From contig CAJPSJ010000073.1 in NCBI GenBank assembly GCA_905373295.1, forward strand, positions 1 through 8,673: DNA of 8,673 bases. Reading direction: 5' to 3'. The stretch is from an uncultured Campylobacter sp. GTDB lineage: Bacteria; Campylobacterota; Campylobacteria; Campylobacterales; Campylobacteraceae. The translations under genes were made by a program, and so were the position numbers. Below, one piece after another: positions 5,927 through 8,673 of the stretch. Positions within the stretch are counted from its first letter, which is position 1. Each line of letters opens with the position of its first letter. Under the pieces are notes generated by a model. It saw only the letters and a program-made list of their open reading frames with translations. It was not told where the DNA came from and made no database searches.

Positions 5927-6316
5927 CTAATCATAGTTAAAGCTATATGGCTTGTAGCCGAACATATGCAAGGTCTTCAAAGCGAGCTTCCTGACCTCTA
6001 TCCAGGATGGATTGCGATGGACTAGGTATTCGTAATCATCCGCCTCTAATAAGCTGCGGTCGTTAAAATTTTTATCTATAAGTTCCACAAGTACCCTTAG
6101 CGCATCTCTCTCGTATGGCAGGAAGCAAAATTCAAATTGTTCCAATAAAGCGTTCTTGCATTCGGTATATAAAAATTCTACCATTTCTAATGGGCTTTCG
6201 TAATATTCAACCGCGGGATGTATCAAATGATCAACTTGATATTCCAAAGAAGCCATACGGCATAGATTAGCCATAAGCCCGCTTTTCCTAAATATCTCTT
6301 TTCCGTTAATTTGCAT
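5927..6316 (-). CDS. Small helical protein, family member A (putative immunity-type)
   Basis: A 129-residue protein with no signal peptide or membrane segment, predicted mostly helical. I do not recognise the family. It is about 60% identical by eye to the next gene upstream (6353-6745), sharing MQINGKEIF, RMASLEYQ, ECKNALLEQF, FCFLPYERDALR, ELIDK, SWIE and HxFGY, and it is remotely related to the gene at 6781-7134. The ribosome site AAAAGGA (complement of 6325-6330 and neighbours) lies about 7 bases before the ATG. The middle block with ERDAL is nearly unchanged while the residue 28-45 stretch (after LEYQ) and the tail vary. That pattern of a fixed scaffold with variable surfaces suits immunity proteins. 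The immunity role is inference from the block's context. Confidence 0.8.
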   Translation of the reverse strand: MQINGKEIFRKSGLMANLCRMASLEYQVDHLIHPAVEYYESPLEMVEFLYTECKNALLEQFEFCFLPYERDALRVLVELIDKNFNDRSLLEADDYEYLVHRNPSWIEVRKLALKTLHMFGYKPYSFNYD

Positions 6317-6747
6317 TTGGGTTTCCTTTTATTTAAGTGCTGCTCCGTGAGCTTAATATAGGTCAAAGTCACCTAAATCGTAGCCAAAAATATGGATTGT
6401 TTTTAAAGCCAGCTCTCTGATCTCTATCCAAGATTTATTCTGATAGACCAAGTAATAACCATCTTCTTCCCCCTTTAATATACTGTCGTCTTCAGTGTAC
6501 TTATCTATGAGCTCCTTAAGTTCTCTTAGCGCATCCCTCTCGTATGGCAGGAAGCAAAATCTAAATTGCTCCAATAAAGCATTCTTGCATTCATCATATA
6601 GCCAATCTACTATTTCGTCTGCCAATACATAGTAGTCCTTTGTGGGATGAACGATATATTTGTCCTGATATTCCAAAGAAGCCATTCGACTTAGATGACA
6701 CATAAGAGCACCTTTCTCAAATATCTCTTTTCCGTTAATTTGCATTT
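6290..6747. repeat. Direct repeats from the tandem paralogues
   Basis: 29 bp are identical at 6290-6318 and 6719-6747 (start codon and first codons), followed after three or four changed bases by an identical 13-bp block at 6322-6334 and 6751-6763 (ribosome site). A further stretch of about 65 bp near 6097-6162 and 6525-6590, coding for LLEQF to ERDAL, differs at only a few bases. These are targets for recombination that could delete or fuse the two genes. Confidence 0.85.
6353..6745 (-). CDS. Small helical protein, family member B (putative immunity-type)
   Basis: A 130-residue paralogue of the 5927-6316 product, 36 bases upstream of it. Both begin with the same nine residues and carry the same upstream ribosome-site block, so they arose by tandem duplication. 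Differences cluster at residues 28-48 (DKYIVHPTKDYY, then LADEIVDWLYD), in the acidic loop TEDDSILKGEEDGYY, and in the last eight residues. It is acidic overall, as many nuclease-toxin immunity proteins are. No catalytic motif, signal peptide or membrane segment is visible. The function is unknown. Apart from immunity it could be a duplicated phage or plasmid accessory gene. Confidence 0.8.
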   Translation of the reverse strand: MQINGKEIFEKGALMCHLSRMASLEYQDKYIVHPTKDYYVLADEIVDWLYDECKNALLEQFRFCFLPYERDALRELKELIDKYTEDDSILKGEEDGYYLVYQNKSWIEIRELALKTIHIFGYDLGDFDLY

Positions 6748-6780
6748 AGATTTCCTTTTATTTCGCATTGATATAGTCAA

Positions 6781-7134
6781 CTAAAATTGCTTGAAAATAC
6801 TATCGTCGATATCGCTTACATTATAACCCATGAAATTTAAAAAATCTTTCGCTTCTTTACGTAGTTTTTCCCAAAGAGGCGTTTTATATATATCTTCATT
6901 GGGAAGACTTTTTATCTTATCTCTCATTGCTTCACATCGTTCTAATTCATCTTGCGTAAATTCTTCCTTAAATGATTGCGCCTCTATGCAGGTACTACTT
7001 AGGTCCTCTAGCAATTCTTCCGGCGATGTATATACATCGGCATCTGCATCGGCATTATCAATATACTTTGTTTGAAATTCAATTGACGCTAAAGCAAAAA
7101 GTGATTGCAAAAGCGCTTTTCTTCCTCTCGCCAT
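6781..7134 (-). CDS. Small helical protein, remote third family member
   Basis: A 117-residue protein, unrecognised by name, but alignable with its two downstream neighbours. It has ALASIEFQTKYI for RMASLEYQDKYI, VYTSPEELLEDLSSTC for YYESPLEMVEFLYTEC, an ER pair in LERCEAMRDKI, W-x-x-LRKEA for W-x-x-VRKLA, and FLNFMGY for TLHMFGY. The N-terminus lacks the MQINGKEIF start and the tail is DSIFKQF. The DADADAD run around residues 29-34 is a low-complexity loop where the family varies most. Start: the ribosome site AGGAG (complement of 7141-7145) is 6 bases before the ATG. It lies 35 bases upstream of member B. Role is as uncertain as for the others. Confidence 0.75.
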   Translation of the reverse strand: MARGRKALLQSLFALASIEFQTKYIDNADADADVYTSPEELLEDLSSTCIEAQSFKEEFTQDELERCEAMRDKIKSLPNEDIYKTPLWEKLRKEAKDFLNFMGYNVSDIDDSIFKQF

Positions 7135-7159
7135 TTTATTCTCCTAAATTTTATTACTT

Positions 7160-7771
7160 TTATATCCCGTACCACCTTGTCACTTTCCCTTCTTCGTCGA
7201 TATCGACCTCTATGTGTTCGTATTTGTTACAGAGGCTCGGAATCAAAATTTCATCATAATATTTTTTACCGCATTCGGTGATAAATATATACATATTATG
7301 ATGGCACCACCGATCCGGCTCCTCCCAAAAGGCGCCGTCTGCGTGAGTATAATTTCTTAGATACTCGTATGAGCGAGCTATAAATTTATCTAAATTATAA
7401 AAGAAATTTTCTCTTAAAATTTTCCATTCTTCAAATTTTTTCATATTTGAATTTATATTAGCGCTATTTTTATATTTTATGTCGGTATCTATGAAATTAT
7501 TTAGATAAAACTGCCCAAATAGCATTATTAAAATATCTTTTACATTCTCATCGCATAAACTAAAATTATGAATTAATGTGCTAGCGATAGAATCGGTCTC
7601 ATAGACTTCGGTGCTTTTCATTAGGCTAAACGCCTCAAGCTCATAAAAATCCAGTGGTCTTTTCCCACTCACGGCTTGAAAATCTTTAAAAATCTTAAAT
7701 CTAAAATCTTCCGCTTTACTAAAGAAATAGACGTATGGACTTAAATTTAGATTAAGTGCTTTTACTCTCAT
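7160..7771 (-). CDS. Unknown protein (203 residues) in immunity-like block
   Basis: I do not recognise this protein. It is soluble, without a signal peptide or transmembrane segment, rich in Phe, Tyr, Asn and Lys. Visible segments are an N-terminal SPYVYFFSKAEDFRFKIF, a helical middle (NVKDILIMLFGQFYLNNFI), FIARSYEYLRNYTHADGAFW, and a C-terminal strand pair (YEHIEVDIDEEGKVTRWYG) of a type often seen at the ends of small immunity proteins. There is no clear Shine-Dalgarno before the ATG at 7771; the next Met is residue 51, so the first ATG is kept. It lies 32 bases after the winged-helix-like gene and 25 bases before the next, consistent with one transcript. An additional immunity protein is the best guess, at low confidence. 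Confidence 0.7.
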   Translation of the reverse strand: MRVKALNLNLSPYVYFFSKAEDFRFKIFKDFQAVSGKRPLDFYELEAFSLMKSTEVYETDSIASTLIHNFSLCDENVKDILIMLFGQFYLNNFIDTDIKYKNSANINSNMKKFEEWKILRENFFYNLDKFIARSYEYLRNYTHADGAFWEEPDRWCHHNMYIFITECGKKYYDEILIPSLCNKYEHIEVDIDEEGKVTRWYGI

Positions 7772-7803
7772 TTTATACCGTCCAAACTATTGTTTTTCGC
7801 ATT

Positions 7804-8142
7804 TTAGTATTGTTTTGCATAATAAGCTCTTCCTTGCTGCGTTTCGGTCGCACAAAAGTATTTGCTATTTACGCCGACCGGCTCATAACTTTTATCATCT
7901 CTTAAAATATTTAAAATTTCAGATTTATCACATATCTCTTTCATTTCTGTATCATAACCCCAGTTTGAACTAAACAATCTTATATAACCTTGCTCGTATA
8001 AAAACAATAAAATTTCTTTCGCCACTTTAAGCGAATTGGGAACGTTAATAGAATTTAATTCCCAAACGATCTCCCATAAAGAGATATAATCGCCATCTTC
8101 GACTATTCCCGATAAAATAGTTAAAATCGTCTTTTTATTCAT
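7804..8142 (-). CDS. Small winged-helix-like protein
   Basis: A 112-residue protein. The N-terminal half reads as helix-turn-helix-like segments (ILTILSGIVEDGDYISLWEIVWEL, then VAKEILLFLYEQGYIRLFS, a typical recognition helix plus wing), and the C-terminus ends ATETQQGRAYYAKQY, like the TEKGREYY endings of winged-helix proteins. It could be a small regulator, but stand-alone winged-helix proteins of this size also occur among toxin-immunity genes, and it lacks the strong positive charge of a DNA binder. Its ATG overlaps the end of the upstream gene by 8 bases (8135-8142), indicating translational coupling to the Imm41-like protein. The nearest ribosome site (AAGGA, complement of 8156-8160) is 13 bases away, which also suggests coupling. 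Confidence 0.7.
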   Translation of the reverse strand: MNKKTILTILSGIVEDGDYISLWEIVWELNSINVPNSLKVAKEILLFLYEQGYIRLFSSNWGYDTEMKEICDKSEILNILRDDKSYEPVGVNSKYFCATETQQGRAYYAKQY

Positions 8143-8614
8143 TTAAAACCGCATTTCCTTTTAATGGAATTTTAACTACCGCACCGTCTTTGCTATTTTT
8201 AGCACAAGACTCCAGCGTACAATTTTCATAGAAAAATTTGATTTTATAAAAATTTTCATCCCCTGACGCAACCGCCAATAATAGGCTTTTTATACGACGG
8301 AATCTATCGAAAATATTCGGCTTTGTATCTTCTTGATATTCGTCCATTTTAAAACATTCGCTTTTTGCGTCTATATCTACGTCGCGCCAACTTCCGTTTA
8401 GAAATATATCATTAGAGATAGAAATAATGCCTTGCATTATTTCTGGGTCCAACTCTTTGTTTTTATAATGCTGTAAAATCTTTTTTAAATCGGCTTCCAA
8501 TTTCCAATATTCATCATCGGACCATAGATTATTATCCAAAATCATACCTATAAAGGAATTTGCATCATATCTATCATCAAATGCGGTATTTCTATAAAAA
8601 TTTACAAGATTCAT
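8135..8614 (-). CDS. Imm41-like immunity protein
   Basis: A 159-residue protein whose start (NFYRNTAFDDRYDANSFIG, then DNNLWSDDEYWKLEADL) resembles the Imm41 family of immunity proteins from polymorphic-toxin and contact-dependent inhibition loci, as I remember that family; I could not run a profile. Such proteins bind and neutralise a matching toxin domain in the cytosol. After the N-terminal motif come helices (DLKKILQHY, MQGIISISNDIFL) and a basic patch (FDRFRRIKSLL). The ribosome site AAAGGA (complement of 8623-8628) is 8 bases before the ATG. Codons 20-36 and the upstream region form the two arms of a perfect 51-bp inverted repeat, so the start region may be invertible. This gene is first in the visible row and overlaps the next by 8 bases. 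No toxin gene is in view; it may lie beyond the right edge. Confidence 0.75.
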   Translation of the reverse strand: MNLVNFYRNTAFDDRYDANSFIGMILDNNLWSDDEYWKLEADLKKILQHYKNKELDPEIMQGIISISNDIFLNGSWRDVDIDAKSECFKMDEYQEDTKPNIFDRFRRIKSLLLAVASGDENFYKIKFFYENCTLESCAKNSKDGAVVKIPLKGNAVLNE

Positions 8615-8673
8615 TGCATCAATCCTTTATAGGTATGATTTTGGATAATAATCTATGGTCCGATGATGAATAT
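8507..8673. repeat. Perfect 51-bp inverted repeat around the gene start
   Basis: Bases 8507-8557 are the exact reverse complement of 8623-8673, the last base of the window; the arms first differ at 8558/8622. The 65-bp spacer (8558-8622) holds the ATG and codons 1-19 of the Imm41-like gene. The right arm reads SFIGMILDNNLW on the plus strand, identical to codons 20-31 of the gene. The repeat may continue past the window. It could be an invertible segment, head-to-head paralogues, or an assembly/amplification fold-back. Confidence 0.9.
8581..8673 (+). other. Open plus-strand frame into an inverted Imm41-like copy (partial)
   Basis: From ATG at 8581 the plus strand is open to the window end. 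It gives MRYFYKNLQDSLHQ from the antisense of the spacer, then SFIGMILDNNLWSDDEY from the right repeat arm, in the same frame. Its new N-terminus loosely echoes the FYRN...SFIG pattern of the minus-strand gene. No suitable ribosome site precedes it (the nearest AAAGGA is 23 bases away), so it may be a chance frame or a silent copy. Confidence 0.3.

Noticed and set aside
6972..7259. Plus-strand frames opposite the minus-strand immunity-like genes
   Set aside because: They cross gene borders, lack ribosome sites, and the minus-strand frames show clear paralogy and RBSs.
8507..8673. Terminal inverted repeats of an insertion sequence
   Set aside because: The spacer is only 65 bp and both arms are coding sequence of the Imm41-like gene; there is no transposase and no target duplication.

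Overview
The window looks like a chromosomal piece of a Campylobacter-like epsilonproteobacterium. The evidence is a GlnA with the Helicobacter/Campylobacter-type Phe in place of the adenylylated Tyr, a short ComEC without a nuclease domain, TGnTAAAAT-type extended -10 boxes without a clear -35, and AAAGGA ribosome sites. The left part mixes GCG-rich codons with runs of AAATTT, a style I associate with the more GC-rich oral Campylobacter species. The species is an inference.

Bases 1-5663, all genes on the plus strand, are housekeeping or core-like: the end of a PHP-family histidinol-phosphatase-like gene, glnA, comEC, a YciI-family gene, a GNAT acetyltransferase carrying a roughly 60-residue low-complexity insert, and a TTG-started protein with a PIN/NYN-like N-domain, a six-unit 21-bp repeat linker and a helical C-domain. 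The palindrome AATTTTAAAATT recurs through this part, between genes and inside genes. In three unrelated proteins it is read in the same phase as Asn-Phe-Lys-Ile.

Bases 5664-5824 form a GC-rich junction without a convincing gene. A hairpin at 5793-5830 could stop transcription from both sides.

Bases 5825-8614, all on the minus strand, are visibly more AT-rich and form one tightly packed gene row, probably an operon read from right to left. In transcription order they are an Imm41-like immunity protein, a small winged-helix-like protein (8-bp overlap), an unknown 203-residue protein, three members of one helical family (two about 60% identical, one remote), and a tiny lipoprotein-like ORF. 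I see no toxin, transposase or integrase. The layout fits an orphan immunity array, or the immunity tail of a polymorphic-toxin locus whose toxin lies off the right edge.

The right end (8507-8673) holds a perfect 51-bp inverted repeat around a 65-bp spacer that contains the start codon and first 19 codons of the Imm41-like gene. Inverting the spacer would move the start codon and RBS to a rightward copy of the gene while leaving all junction sequences intact. This is either a start-codon switch, two opposed paralogues, or a fold-back artefact at the end of a contig. It is the observation most worth checking.
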